From contig NZ_LVZK01000003.1 in NCBI RefSeq assembly GCF_001652275.1, positions 186,001 through 250,000 of the forward strand: a DNA stretch of 64,000 bases, read 5' to 3'. Positions 9,830 through 17,744 of this stretch are shown in pieces (the stretch's first letter is position 1; each line of letters opens with the position of its first letter). A program made the translations under genes and the position numbers. Source of the stretch: Peptidiphaga gingivicola. Lineage in GTDB: Bacteria > Actinomycetota > Actinomycetes > Actinomycetales > Actinomycetaceae. The notes beneath the pieces were generated by a model that was not told the DNA's origin, ran no database searches, and saw nothing but the letters and a program-made list of their open reading frames with translations.

Positions 9830-11038
9830 ATGCCACGAGTCCTCCTCCTAGAGTCCCCGCATGCGTCTGCGGACTCGGTTTTCGCCAAGTACGGCATAGA
9901 GGTTCGCCGCGTTTCCGGCGCGCTCCAAGGCAACGAGCTGATTGAGGCGCTCAGCGACGTCGACATGGTGGGAATCCGCTCAAAGACCAACCTCACCCGC
10001 GAGGTGCTCGACGCGAACCCCCATCTGACTGCGATCGGCGCTTTCTGCATCGGAACGAATCAGATCGACGTCTCCGCCGCCAACGAAGCCGGCATCGCCG
10101 TGTTCAACGCGCCGTACGCCAACACGCGCTCCGTCGTCGAGCTCGCTATAGCCGAGGCGATCGCCCTCACTCGTCATCTGACGGACAAGAACAACGCCCT
10201 TCAGGCCGGGGTGTGGGAGAAAAACGCCTCCGGCGCGCACGAGGTGAGGGGGAAAACCCTCGGAATCGTCGGCTACGGCTCCATCGGCACCCAACTTGGC
10301 ATCATCGCGGAGGCGCTCGGCATGTCCGTGCTCTTCTACGACGTCGCCGAAAGGCTGGCGATCGGCAACGCCGTGCGCATGCGCAGCCTGAGCCAGCTCC
10401 TCGAACGAGCGGACATCGTCTCGATCCACATCGACGGGCGTGCGTCGAATGCCGGATTTTTCGGGCGGGACCGAGTCATGGCTATGAAGGAGGGCGCGAT
10501 TCTCATCAATCTTTCGCGCGGCTCCGTCGTCGACCTGGAGGCCGTGCGAGAGCGGCTGACGGACGGAAGCCTCAGCGGCGCCGGGATCGACGTGTTCCCT
10601 CGCGAGCCCAATGCAAACGGCGACCCTTTTTCCTGCTCGCTCGCGGGCCTCGACAACGTCATTCTCACGCCGCACATCGGGGGCTCGACGATCGAGGCGC
10701 AAGAGTCCATCGGCTCCTTCGTGGCCGAAAAGCTCGTCTCGTACTGGCGGAAGGGCTTGACCGGCCTCTCCGTGAACATGCCCGAGGTCGACGCCTCCCC
10801 CGCCCCCTCGGCGCGGCATCGCGTGACGTGGATCCACTCGAACACTCCGGGCGCGCTCGCCCACGTCAACAGCATTTTCGCCGCGGCGCACGCCAACATC
10901 GATGCACAAACGCTCGTCACATCAGGCGAAATCGGGTACATGGTCACCGACCTTGCGTCCGAGCTGCCGGAATCGGCCCTGACCGAGCTTTCCGAGCTGG
11001 ATCAGAGCATTCGGCTGCGGGTGCTGCACAGAGACTGA
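9830..11038 (+). CDS. serA: D-3-phosphoglycerate dehydrogenase, short ACT-domain type
   Basis: A 402-residue enzyme that commits 3-phosphoglycerate to serine synthesis. It has the NAD-binding motif GIVGYGSIGTQLG, the hydroxyacid-dehydrogenase signature NLSRGSVVDLEAV, the catalytic-His segment LTPHIGGSTIEAQESIG, and a C-terminal ACT-like region (from about residue 325, VTWIHSNTPGALAHVNS). This matches the short E. coli-like form rather than the 530-residue form common in actinomycetes. The start at 9830 follows AAGGAAGG. A tandem 19-bp duplication spans its stop codon. Confidence 0.92.
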   Translation: MPRVLLLESPHASADSVFAKYGIEVRRVSGALQGNELIEALSDVDMVGIRSKTNLTREVLDANPHLTAIGAFCIGTNQIDVSAANEAGIAVFNAPYANTRSVVELAIAEAIALTRHLTDKNNALQAGVWEKNASGAHEVRGKTLGIVGYGSIGTQLGIIAEALGMSVLFYDVAERLAIGNAVRMRSLSQLLERADIVSIHIDGRASNAGFFGRDRVMAMKEGAILINLSRGSVVDLEAVRERLTDGSLSGAGIDVFPREPNANGDPFSCSLAGLDNVILTPHIGGSTIEAQESIGSFVAEKLVSYWRKGLTGLSVNMPEVDASPAPSARHRVTWIHSNTPGALAHVNSIFAAAHANIDAQTLVTSGEIGYMVTDLASELPESALTELSELDQSIRLRVLHRD

Positions 11039-11058
11039 CGTGCTGCACAGAGACTGAC
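11021..11058. repeat. Exact 19-bp tandem duplication spanning the serA stop
   Basis: The 19-mer GTGCTGCACAGAGACTGAC, which encodes the last serA codons and its TGA, occurs twice back to back at 11021-11039 and 11040-11058. The second copy is non-coding. The exact identity suggests a recent slippage event. Confidence 0.95.
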
Positions 11059-11337
11059 GCGTCCGTGCAACCGGCGCATTTTCAACGGAGATCCGTCAAT
11101 GCTTCCGGTTCGGCACTGAGACCCTGCAATGCGACGGAGGCGGGCTAAACGCGGCAAAACCGACTGCGCAGCCCGTCGCCTCGGAGCCGGCGAGCCGCCC
11201 CGGGACGACGCCAGGAACCTTTTTGGCGCGCTGGCACGGCAAGCCGCGGGTCGGCTCGCGAACTCGGAGGCGGCCACACTACACTTGACGTTGAAACTTC
11301 ACGCATGCTGTGCCGTTGGAAAGGACCCCCGTGCACC
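11039..11337. other. Intergenic region between serA and the acyl-CoA ligase
   Basis: Apart from the duplicated serA tail at its left end I see no gene. Short frames on both strands are shadows. The right end carries GGAAAGGA about 12 bases before the ligase ATG. TTGACG (about 11285) may be a -35 element, but no clear -10 follows. Confidence 0.5.
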
Positions 11338-13341
11338 ATGGAATCTGAGCGCCTCCATTACGCGCCCGGCGTCCCGGCGGAGATAGAGCCGCCCTCGTAT
11401 ACGCTTGACGCGATTCTGGAACGGTCGGCCACCGTCTTCCCTAATTCCGTGGCCGTCGATTTTCTTGGACGCACAATCTCTTACGCGGAACTTGCCCATC
11501 AGACACGGAAGGCCGCTCAGGCCTTGAGCCGCCTAGGGGTGGGCCGTGGCGACGTCGTCTCGCTCGCCATGCCCAACTGCCCGCAGCACATCGTCGCATT
11601 TTTCGCCGTCCTCTCGCTCGGCGCGACGGTGGCCGAGCACAATCCGCTTGCGCCTCCAAAAGAGTTGCGTGAACAGATGACGCGGCGAGGCTCGCGCGCT
11701 GCAATCGTGTGGGAGCAAACCCTCGAGGCACTGGCCGCCGACGGGCCTCTCAGCGGCCCCGTTTTCCTGTCGGTCGACCTCTCGCGCGAACTTCCCCACC
11801 TTTCGCGCCTCCTTCTCAAGCTGCCGCTCGCTTCGGCGCGGGAGCAGCGTTCGAAGCTCCGAGGAGCCGTCCCCGCGGGCGTCGCCTCCTTCGACGAACT
11901 CGTCAGAAAGGCGCGGGCGCGCCGCGCTCCGAGCGCAGCGGCAATCGACGACGTCGCAGTCCTCATTCACACCGGCGGCACGACGGGCACGCCTAAAGCC
12001 GTCATGCTCACCCACCGGAACATCGCTTCGAACGTCGAGCAGACAAAAGCCTGGATCCCCATTCTCACCGCGGGCGACGAGGTGCTCTGCTGCGTGCTCC
12101 CCTTCTTCCATGCTTTTGGAATGATGGCAGCGATACTGGGCGTCAAGCTGGGCGCCACCGCCGTCCTGCTGCCGAAATTCGATCCGCACGTGCTTCTTGC
12201 GGCCAATCGCCGCCGAGGCATCACGCTGCTTCCCGGCGTCGCCCCCATGTTCGCCCGCATTCTCGACGCCGCAGCCGAACGCGGCGAGGACCTGAGCGGC
12301 ATCGGCTTCGCTTTCTCCGGCGCCATGGCGCTCGACGGCGAATTGGCCGCCCGGTGGGAAAACGCCACGGGAGGCTTCATCATCGAGGGGTATGGGATGA
12401 CGGAGGCCAGCCCGATCATCGCCGGCTCACCCGTTTCCTCGGCTCGCCGCCCCTCGACGCTCGGGCTGCCTTTCCCTTCCACCGAGGTGCGCATAGCCGC
12501 CCCGAACGACGCGCCTTCCCCGGCCAATCCCCACGCCGGCGAAATCCTGGTTCGCGGCCCTCAAATCTTCATCGGCTATCACAACGATCCCGAGGAGACT
12601 GCCCAAGCTTTCACCGAAGACGGCTGGCTCCGCACGGGCGACTTGGGCTATTGGGACGACGGCTTCCTCGTGATGGCGGACCGGGCAAAGGAGCTCATCA
12701 TCAACGGCGGGTTCAACGTCTATCCGTCGCAGGTCGAAGAGGCGATCAAGGGAATGCCGGGAGTGCGCGACGTCGCCGTCGTAGGAATGCCCGAAGAATC
12801 GCGGGATTCGCGCGGGGAATCCGTTGTTGCCGCCCTCGTGCTCGAGCCTGGGGCGGCCGTCGACCTTGACGCCGTCAGGCGGTGGACCCAGGACAAGCTT
12901 TCCCATTACGCGATGCCGCGGTCGATAGCCGTTGTGGCGGACCTGCCCCGCTCGCAGCTCGGCAAGGTCCTGCGGCGAAGCGTCCGTGAACAATTGCAAG
13001 GCTTCGAGCTGAAGGCCGGCCAGTGGCGAGCAAAGGCCTCGGAGCTCACAGAGGCGACCGGCGAGGCGTTCGAAGCTTTCGTCTCCCGGTTCCAAGAGCA
13101 GTACTCGGTGACTCGCGAGCAGCTGAGCGACTGGCTCGCGTCCAAGGGCGAGAGCCTGGAAGGGCTGCGCTCCCGATTCGCCGAGCGCGCCCCTTCGCCG
13201 GAGTCCATCCGCGCCTGGTTCGCCGAGAATTTCAGCATCGAAGGCCTGAAGGCGTGGCTCTCGTCTAGATCCCAGCAGAACTCCAACCCTCCGGACAAGG
13301 CCAATCGCATCGGACCCGACGCGAGCGGCCAGCCAGCGTAG
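11338..13341 (+). CDS. Long-chain fatty-acyl-CoA ligase with C-terminal helical extension
   Basis: A 667-residue AMP-binding (ANL superfamily) enzyme that activates a fatty acid with ATP and CoA. The P-loop-like signature LIHTGGTTGTPKAVMLTHRN lies at about residues 213-232. IIEGYGMTEASP, the hinge motif WLRTGDLGYWDDGFLVMADRAKE and INGGFNVYPSQVEE follow. The conserved C-terminal Lys lies in RSQLGKVLRRSV. Family members normally end there. Here about 110 further residues follow, with two related helical blocks (REQLSDWLASKGESLEGLRS and ESIRAWFAENFSIEGLKAWL). The ATG at 11338 is chosen by family alignment. Degenerate 19-bp repeats start inside its last codons. Confidence 0.9.
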   Translation: MESERLHYAPGVPAEIEPPSYTLDAILERSATVFPNSVAVDFLGRTISYAELAHQTRKAAQALSRLGVGRGDVVSLAMPNCPQHIVAFFAVLSLGATVAEHNPLAPPKELREQMTRRGSRAAIVWEQTLEALAADGPLSGPVFLSVDLSRELPHLSRLLLKLPLASAREQRSKLRGAVPAGVASFDELVRKARARRAPSAAAIDDVAVLIHTGGTTGTPKAVMLTHRNIASNVEQTKAWIPILTAGDEVLCCVLPFFHAFGMMAAILGVKLGATAVLLPKFDPHVLLAANRRRGITLLPGVAPMFARILDAAAERGEDLSGIGFAFSGAMALDGELAARWENATGGFIIEGYGMTEASPIIAGSPVSSARRPSTLGLPFPSTEVRIAAPNDAPSPANPHAGEILVRGPQIFIGYHNDPEETAQAFTEDGWLRTGDLGYWDDGFLVMADRAKELIINGGFNVYPSQVEEAIKGMPGVRDVAVVGMPEESRDSRGESVVAALVLEPGAAVDLDAVRRWTQDKLSHYAMPRSIAVVADLPRSQLGKVLRRSVREQLQGFELKAGQWRAKASELTEATGEAFEAFVSRFQEQYSVTREQLSDWLASKGESLEGLRSRFAERAPSPESIRAWFAENFSIEGLKAWLSSRSQQNSNPPDKANRIGPDASGQPA

Positions 13342-13403
13342 CCGAGGCCAGCCGACGCAACAGGGGCCAGCCGGCGTGTCCGAGATCAGCCGGCGACCGG
13401 CGT
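13328..13403. repeat. Degenerate 19-bp tandem repeat spanning the ligase stop
   Basis: Four units of 19 bases begin at 13328, 13347, 13366 and 13385. The core is GCCAGCC(A/G)(G/A)CG. The first unit contains the TAG stop of the acyl-CoA ligase and the others are non-coding. A further CAGGTTCTTCTG-type repeat lies at about 13420-13475. Confidence 0.8.
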
Positions 13404-13493
13404 CGCCAATCATGCCCACAAGTTCTTCCGGGGCAGGTTCTTCTGAGTCAGGTTGCAGGTTCTTCTGGGCAGGCGTTCGTCGAACGGTCGCCT

Positions 13494-14022
13494 TCAGGTC
13501 GGATAGCGTTTCTCGAACCATGTGACTGCCTTGCGCAGGCACGGCCATTCGAGCACTGCTCGGGGCGTGTCGATCACGGCCTCCGCCTCCAGCTGCTCGT
13601 CCGTCACCGAGTACTCGTCCATCACGTCCCGGATCAGTGTTCGAAGTCGAGGAGCGGAGCCGCCAGCCAAGCGCGCTCGAACGTCCCAGCGGGCGTGTCG
13701 CACAGGGAGAAGTAGGCGCCGATGCCGCTCGCGAGCAGACCGACCTCGGTCGACTGGCTGCGGGCCAGCTGTGCGGACGCCCTCACCTCGGGGCCGCCAT
13801 GGGATTGAACGCTTTGCCGTCTTGGCGATCGCCGTGGCCGGGCAGGTCGAAGGCGATCGGCTGGTCGCCCCGCGATGCAACTACGTCGGCGCACTGCGCC
13901 AGGACGGGATCACGCTTGTTCGAGAGCTGGCCGTGCACGCCGACGACGGCCCGCCCACCGGGCTTTCCCCACCTCAAGGCAGGAATTCCGTCAAGGACGA
14001 ACTCTTCCGGCCGTCTGCCCAT
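13494..14022 (-). pseudogene. Alpha/beta hydrolase pseudogene with at least two frameshifts
   Basis: Three minus-strand frames join into one hydrolase. From 14022 the first reads MGRRPEEFVLDGIPALRWGK, then AVVGVHGQLSNKRD and AFDLPGHGDRQDGKAF, the oxyanion strand and post-strand-4 loop of this fold. A second frame then gives STEVGLLASGIGAYFSLCDT and ERAWLAAPLLDFEH; SGIGAY sits where the nucleophile elbow G-x-S-x-G should be. A third frame gives LIRDVMDEYSVTDEQLEAEA through EKRYPT at 13494. AAGGAGGGG precedes the ATG at 14022. Breaks are near 13800 and 13635. The gene is shorter than a full hydrolase, so it is probably dead; sequencing error is the alternative. Confidence 0.75.
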
Positions 14023-14084
14023 GGCTTTCCCCTCCTTCATGCACGAGTGCCCGGAAGGCTGAGCTTCCTCCAACGGCGCATGCG

Positions 14085-14180
14085 GCGGTTCCTCACTCTG
14101 CCTTCCAGTCCGGTTCACCGCATCCGTCCAGTCCGGTTCCTCACTCATCCGTCCAGTCCGGTTCACCGTATCCGCATGCA
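14085..14180. repeat. About 48-bp direct repeat upstream of the hydrolase pseudogene
   Basis: The element CCAGTCCGGTTC recurs at about 14105, 14137 and 14154, within a larger unit that in the minus frame would read NRTGR(M/Q)SEEP twice. It lies between the pseudogene start and the end of the S66 peptidase gene and is probably non-coding. Confidence 0.6.
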
Positions 14181-14227
14181 TCGAAACGGCGGAGGAGCGC
14201 ATTGCCCTGCTCCGTCGGCTCGGAGTC

Positions 14228-15250
14228 TCATGCCAGGGTTTGTCGAATACGCGACTGCGTCCCGGTCGCGACGACCTCGGCCGTCGCGCCGTTGACGAGA
14301 GGCATGAACGGGGCGACGTGGCCGCATTCGACGTCGGCAATGATCGGCACGTCCAGGCCTCCCAAAGCGTCGATGACGGCGTCGTACTGGTTCATGTCCG
14401 CGCAATCCGGAGCATTCGTGCGTCCGACAAGAACGGCGGCCGCACACTCGAAAAAACCCGCCAGGCGCATCCCATGGAGCGTTCTGCACACCTCATAGGC
14501 GTCCGCGTTGGCCGCTTCGACGTACACGATGAGCGGATCCCCGGTGGAGCGGGCGAGTTCGGACGCCCTGCCGAATGGCGTTCCGGCCAAGTTTCCCAGA
14601 GTCTCGATGCATCCGCCGATGAGCCTGCCCCGCACGTGCACGTCGCCCGCGCCGTCGAGCCGCACCCAGTAGGCTTCCTCCGTAAGCTCGAACTCAGCGG
14701 CCTCGGGAAACGTCTCGTACAGAACATAGCCTTCGCGGTACTTGTCGGGAGCGTCCTGAGTGAACGAGGCTCCTTGGGGAAGCGAGACGACGTCCATCCA
14801 GCCGACGAGGCCTTCAGGCACCGCGAACGGCGTGTCAAGGAGGTTGTTTCCGTGCACGGTGGCGACGCCGGCATTCAGGGTGAGCGGCAGAAGAAGGGTC
14901 GAAATGTCTGAATAACCTACGACCCACGTCGGCTCGGCCTCGGCCAGCCTCTTCCAGTCGAGGCAGGGTATGAGATCGATGGCCAATTCGCCGCCCCACG
15001 GCGGAATGACGGCGCGAATCTCCGGATCGAGAAGGAAATCCTGCAATTCCCGCGCGCGCTCCCGGGCGGGCGCGGACGTGGCTCCGTTTCCGTCCATGCA
15101 CTCGCCGATGAGAACCTCAAATCCTCGGGAGCGCACGGTTTCTACGGCAAACTCCAGCCTGGGCTTCAGGGCGGGAGGCACACCGCCCGACGGGGACGTG
15201 ACGGCCACCGTGTCGCCGGGGCCGAGGGGCCTGGGGAAACGCAGCTTCAT
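14228..15250 (-). CDS. Peptidase S66 family protein (LD-carboxypeptidase / MccF-like)
   Basis: A 340-residue serine peptidase of family S66. The predicted triad is Ser114 in VGYSDIS, Glu216 in GGCIETLGN and His311 in ECGHVAPF. LdcA-type members trim murein tetrapeptides in recycling. MccF-type members, to which the GG-x-x-ETL form of the Glu motif is closer, hydrolyse microcin C-like acyl-adenylates and give self-immunity. No signal peptide is visible, so it acts in the cytosol. Its ATG overlaps the nrdR stop by four bases (ATGA), which implies translational coupling. I cannot choose between recycling and detoxification. Confidence 0.85.
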   Translation of the reverse strand: MKLRFPRPLGPGDTVAVTSPSGGVPPALKPRLEFAVETVRSRGFEVLIGECMDGNGATSAPARERARELQDFLLDPEIRAVIPPWGGELAIDLIPCLDWKRLAEAEPTWVVGYSDISTLLLPLTLNAGVATVHGNNLLDTPFAVPEGLVGWMDVVSLPQGASFTQDAPDKYREGYVLYETFPEAAEFELTEEAYWVRLDGAGDVHVRGRLIGGCIETLGNLAGTPFGRASELARSTGDPLIVYVEAANADAYEVCRTLHGMRLAGFFECAAAVLVGRTNAPDCADMNQYDAVIDALGGLDVPIIADVECGHVAPFMPLVNGATAEVVATGTQSRIRQTLA

Positions 15251-15708
15251 TTGAGGGACTCTGGCGGATTCTCGCGCAGTTCGCGGATTGCATTTTCGAA
15301 GTCGTCCAACGAATCGTAGTTCGAATAGACCGACGCAAAACGCAAGTACGCGATTGTGTCGAGCTCACGCAGCGGCTCGAGGATAGCCAGGCCGATCTCG
15401 TGCGCCTCTATCTGCGAAGCCCCGTTGGCGCGGATCCGCTCCTCGACCAGCTGGGCGAGCCTCGCCAGGTCGTCTTCGCTTACGGGGCGGCCCTGGCAGG
15501 CCTTTCCCACCCCGCTAATGATCTTCTCTCTGGAGAAAGGCTCATATGCGCCCGACCGCTTGATCACCTGAAGGCTCGCCGTTTCGATCGTCGTGAATCG
15601 CCGATTGCACCGAGGGCACTGACGGCGCCGCCTGATGGCCTGGCCGTCATCGCTGGCGCGCGAGTCGATCACGCGAGACTCTGGATGTCGGCAGAAAGGG
15701 CAGCGCAT
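15247..15708 (-). CDS. nrdR: Transcriptional repressor NrdR
   Basis: A 153-residue repressor of ribonucleotide reductase genes that senses ATP/dATP. The zinc ribbon has Cys3, Cys6, Cys31 and Cys34 (MRCPFC ... CPRC). The ATP-cone domain follows from about residue 49 ([16 protein letters not shown]) to 139 ([18 protein letters not shown]). Length and motifs are standard. It follows the LysM gene and lexA in the conserved actinobacterial order, and overlaps the S66 peptidase start by four bases. Confidence 0.96.
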   Translation of the reverse strand: MRCPFCRHPESRVIDSRASDDGQAIRRRRQCPRCNRRFTTIETASLQVIKRSGAYEPFSREKIISGVGKACQGRPVSEDDLARLAQLVEERIRANGASQIEAHEIGLAILEPLRELDTIAYLRFASVYSNYDSLDDFENAIRELRENPPESLK

Positions 15709-15782
15709 TCTTTAACATTAATCGCGCGCGCGTCGGTGCGGCAAACATTTTGCCGAATCGCCGCCAATTCGGTCCATCTACA

Positions 15783-15821
15783 GCCCCCGGACCGGGGCTT
15801 CCCCTCTCCCGGTCCGGGGGC
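15783..15821 (-). terminator. Strong GC hairpin just after the LysM gene
   Basis: Arms GCCCCCGGACCGGG (15783-15796) and its complement (15808-15821) form a perfect 14-bp stem with an 11-base loop, starting four bases beyond the LysM stop codon. No T-run follows, so it may act as a non-canonical terminator or attenuator before nrdR. Confidence 0.7.
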
Positions 15822-15825
15822 CAGC

Positions 15826-16458
15826 TCATCGGTACCGCGGCAGCACAAGCTTCTGTCCGGGTTTCACATCGCGCGAACCCAGAGAATTCAACTGTGCGAT
15901 ATCCGTGACTGCCTTCGGCGTGCTGGGGGCTCCGTCGATTCGGGCGGCGATCGCCCACAGCGTGTCTCCCGATTGAACGACAACCGTTTGTCGCTCAGCG
16001 GGAAGCAAGAGACTTCCCACGACGAGGCCCATGACGATCATGGTCGCGCAGGCGAGAGCGGCGAAGGCGGCTCGAAGCGCTCGAACTCCAAACGCCCCGG
16101 AAGCCACGGACTCGTCGGCTGCCGGCGTCGTCTTCGGGTACACGCACCTTGGGCGCGGCGATATGTGGGAACTGCGTCTGTCGCGAAGCGGGACGAGGCG
16201 GCCTGCCGACTGCGCTTTCCCATCGTCGGATTTGCCATCGTCGGGCGTGGCCGCGGTGGGAACTGCCCGAAGGCGCGGAGCCGGGAACTCCTGCTTCGAC
16301 CGTTCGCCGTCGTACAAAGTGCGATCGGCGCGATTGTCGCGCGTATTCTCGCAGCGTCGCCGAGCGTCCGGACCGACGGCTTGCAACCGCCGAATGCCTT
16401 TCCCGCGCTGAGTCGCCGGCTTCCGTTTGCCGTCTGCCGGAATCCGCAGAACGCTCAT
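15826..16458 (-). CDS. LysM membrane protein, DivS/ChiZ-like SOS division inhibitor
   Basis: A 210-residue protein. Residues 1-125 are polar and basic. A single membrane helix lies at about 129-151 (AAFAALACATMIVMGLVVGS), followed by an outside LysM domain from 157 (TVVVQSGDTLWAIAARI ... LNSLGSRDVKPGQKLVLPRY). The position, divergent from lexA and upstream of nrdR, is that of M. tuberculosis ChiZ and Corynebacterium DivS, small cell-division inhibitors induced by DNA damage. GAGGTAAAG precedes the ATG. A perfect LexA-type box ends 12 bases behind the start codon, so SOS control is very likely. Direct inhibition of division is inferred from synteny. Confidence 0.85.
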   Translation of the reverse strand: MSVLRIPADGKRKPATQRGKGIRRLQAVGPDARRRCENTRDNRADRTLYDGERSKQEFPAPRLRAVPTAATPDDGKSDDGKAQSAGRLVPLRDRRSSHISPRPRCVYPKTTPAADESVASGAFGVRALRAAFAALACATMIVMGLVVGSLLLPAERQTVVVQSGDTLWAIAARIDGAPSTPKAVTDIAQLNSLGSRDVKPGQKLVLPRYR

Positions 16459-16469
16459 AACTTTACCTC

Positions 16470-16481
16470 GAACTTTCGTTC
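16470..16481. promoter_or_regulatory. LexA (SOS) box, perfect GAAC-N4-GTTC
   Basis: GAACTTTCGTTC matches the actinobacterial/Bacillus-type SOS palindrome at all eight conserved positions. It lies 12 bases upstream of the LysM start codon, so bound LexA would block that gene. Confidence 0.85.
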
Positions 16482-16484
16482 ATC

Positions 16485-16496
16485 GAACATCTGTTT
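16485..16496. promoter_or_regulatory. LexA-box-like site, one mismatch
   Basis: GAACATCTGTTT differs from GAAC-N4-GTTC at the last base. Its left edge is 15 bases from that of the perfect box, so two LexA dimers would sit about one and a half helical turns apart. Confidence 0.65.
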
Positions 16497-16516
16497 ATAG
16501 ACGATAGCGAATCGTC

Positions 16517-16528
16517 GAACACTTGTCC
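16517..16528. promoter_or_regulatory. LexA-box-like site, one mismatch
   Basis: GAACACTTGTCC differs from the palindrome at the eleventh position. It lies in the middle of the shared lexA/LysM promoter region. Confidence 0.5.
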
Positions 16529-16554
16529 AGTCTTGTCGCCCTGCCGCTTTCTCT

Positions 16555-16566
16555 GAACAAATGTTT
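16555..16566. promoter_or_regulatory. LexA-box-like site nearest lexA, one mismatch
   Basis: GAACAAATGTTT has one mismatch at the last base and lies about 90 bases before the lexA start, a position suited to autorepression. Confidence 0.65.
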
Positions 16567-16653
16567 GCCTTTTCGTATCGTTGCCGGTAGGCTGATGACA
16601 TAAGTCAATCGCGCCCCTCCGACACTTTTTTGGGGCTTTCACCGGAGGTGATG

Positions 16654-17364
16654 ATGGTCAGACGCCGAACAGCCCTGACTGAACGTCAGAAGGAAGTGCT
16701 CAACGCCCTTCGCTCGGAGCTGCTCAAGAACCGATACGCTCCGACCATTCGCGAAATCGCCGACCGCTGCGGCTTTTCATCGACGTCGTCGGTCAAATAC
16801 CAGCTCGACGCTCTCGAAGACAAGGGGTACATTGTGCGCGACCCCAGGCGCCCGCGCACAATTCTTTTGACCGAGCTGGGATTGGAGAACACCCACCGCA
16901 GGCTTTACGCCGACTACACGAGCGCCGGCATTCCGAGGGGGGCGGCGGCAGAGGAGCCGAAGACGTCCGCGGAGGACTTCCACGTGGACCCCTCGGTCAA
17001 CGTCCCGGTTGTCGGGCGCATCGCGGCGGGATCGCCGATACTGGCCGACCAAGTGGTCGAGGAGGTCCTTCCCCTGCCCCGGTCGCTCACCGGCGACGGC
17101 GAACTGTTCATGCTCAAAGTCGTGGGCGACTCCATGGTTGAGGCCGCCATCTGCGACGGCGACTGGGTCGTCATCCGCCGGCAGCCCGTCGCCGAGAACG
17201 GGGAGATAGTCGCGGCCATGATCGAGGGGGAGGCGACGGTCAAAGTCCTCCAGCGCAAAGACGGCCACACTCTTTTGCTTCCGCGCAACAGCGAGTACAG
17301 GCCGATTCCCGCCGACGACGCCGAGGTTCTCGGGCGTGTCGTCACGGTGCTGCGCTCGCTCTGA
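16654..17364 (+). CDS. lexA: SOS repressor LexA
   Basis: A 236-residue repressor-protease. The N-terminal winged helix (LTERQKEVLNALRSEL ... YAPTIREIADRCGFSSTSSV) is followed by a linker and an S24 peptidase domain. The self-cleavage bond is Ala125-Gly126 (GRIAAGSP), with nucleophile Ser160 (VGDSMVE) and general base Lys197 (ATVKVL). GGAGG lies 2 bases before the ATG at 16651 and 5 bases before the ATG at 16654, so 16654 is preferred; a TTG at 16630 is less likely. It is divergent from the LysM gene, and the gap carries four LexA-type boxes. Confidence 0.96.
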   Translation: MVRRRTALTERQKEVLNALRSELLKNRYAPTIREIADRCGFSSTSSVKYQLDALEDKGYIVRDPRRPRTILLTELGLENTHRRLYADYTSAGIPRGAAAEEPKTSAEDFHVDPSVNVPVVGRIAAGSPILADQVVEEVLPLPRSLTGDGELFMLKVVGDSMVEAAICDGDWVVIRRQPVAENGEIVAAMIEGEATVKVLQRKDGHTLLLPRNSEYRPIPADDAEVLGRVVTVLRSL

Positions 17365-17744
17365 CTCTCCGCCAGTCTCGCTTCCCGTGAACTTGACGCG
17401 ACGGCTTCGACGCAGCGACTCGGAGCCGCGGCTTCCGGCCCCTTGCCGGTCATTGAGCACCCGTCCTTCACCGGACCGAGAATCGAGCGGGGCGCGTTCG
17501 ACGCAACGTCCGGCACGTTCAACTTGGGATGCGGCCCGCGCCCGATCCCGGCATGCGAAAAGCGCGGGCCCTATACGGACCCGCGCTTCAGATCTGAGAT
17601 CAGACGCAATTTCGAATGCTCATATGCGTCACAGAACGCTCGCACCGGGTGGGCGTCGAAGGCGTTCGCAGGCGTTTGGCGCGGACGCCTCGGAACGCTC
17701 ACGCATCCCCGAACGTCCACGCCGCCGCGCGAAGGCCTGCCTCG
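17365..17744. other. Convergent intergenic region between lexA and ldh
   Basis: No gene is supported in this 380-base stretch. It contains one clear hairpin (17560-17588), described separately, which probably ends transcription from ldh. Confidence 0.6.
17560..17588 (-). terminator. Rho-independent terminator of ldh
   Basis: AAGCGCGGGCC and its near-complement GGACCCGCGCTT pair around CTATAC with one bulged base. Read on the minus strand the stem is followed by TTTTCG, so it fits termination of ldh, about 155 bases after its stop. It may also work for lexA. Confidence 0.75.
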
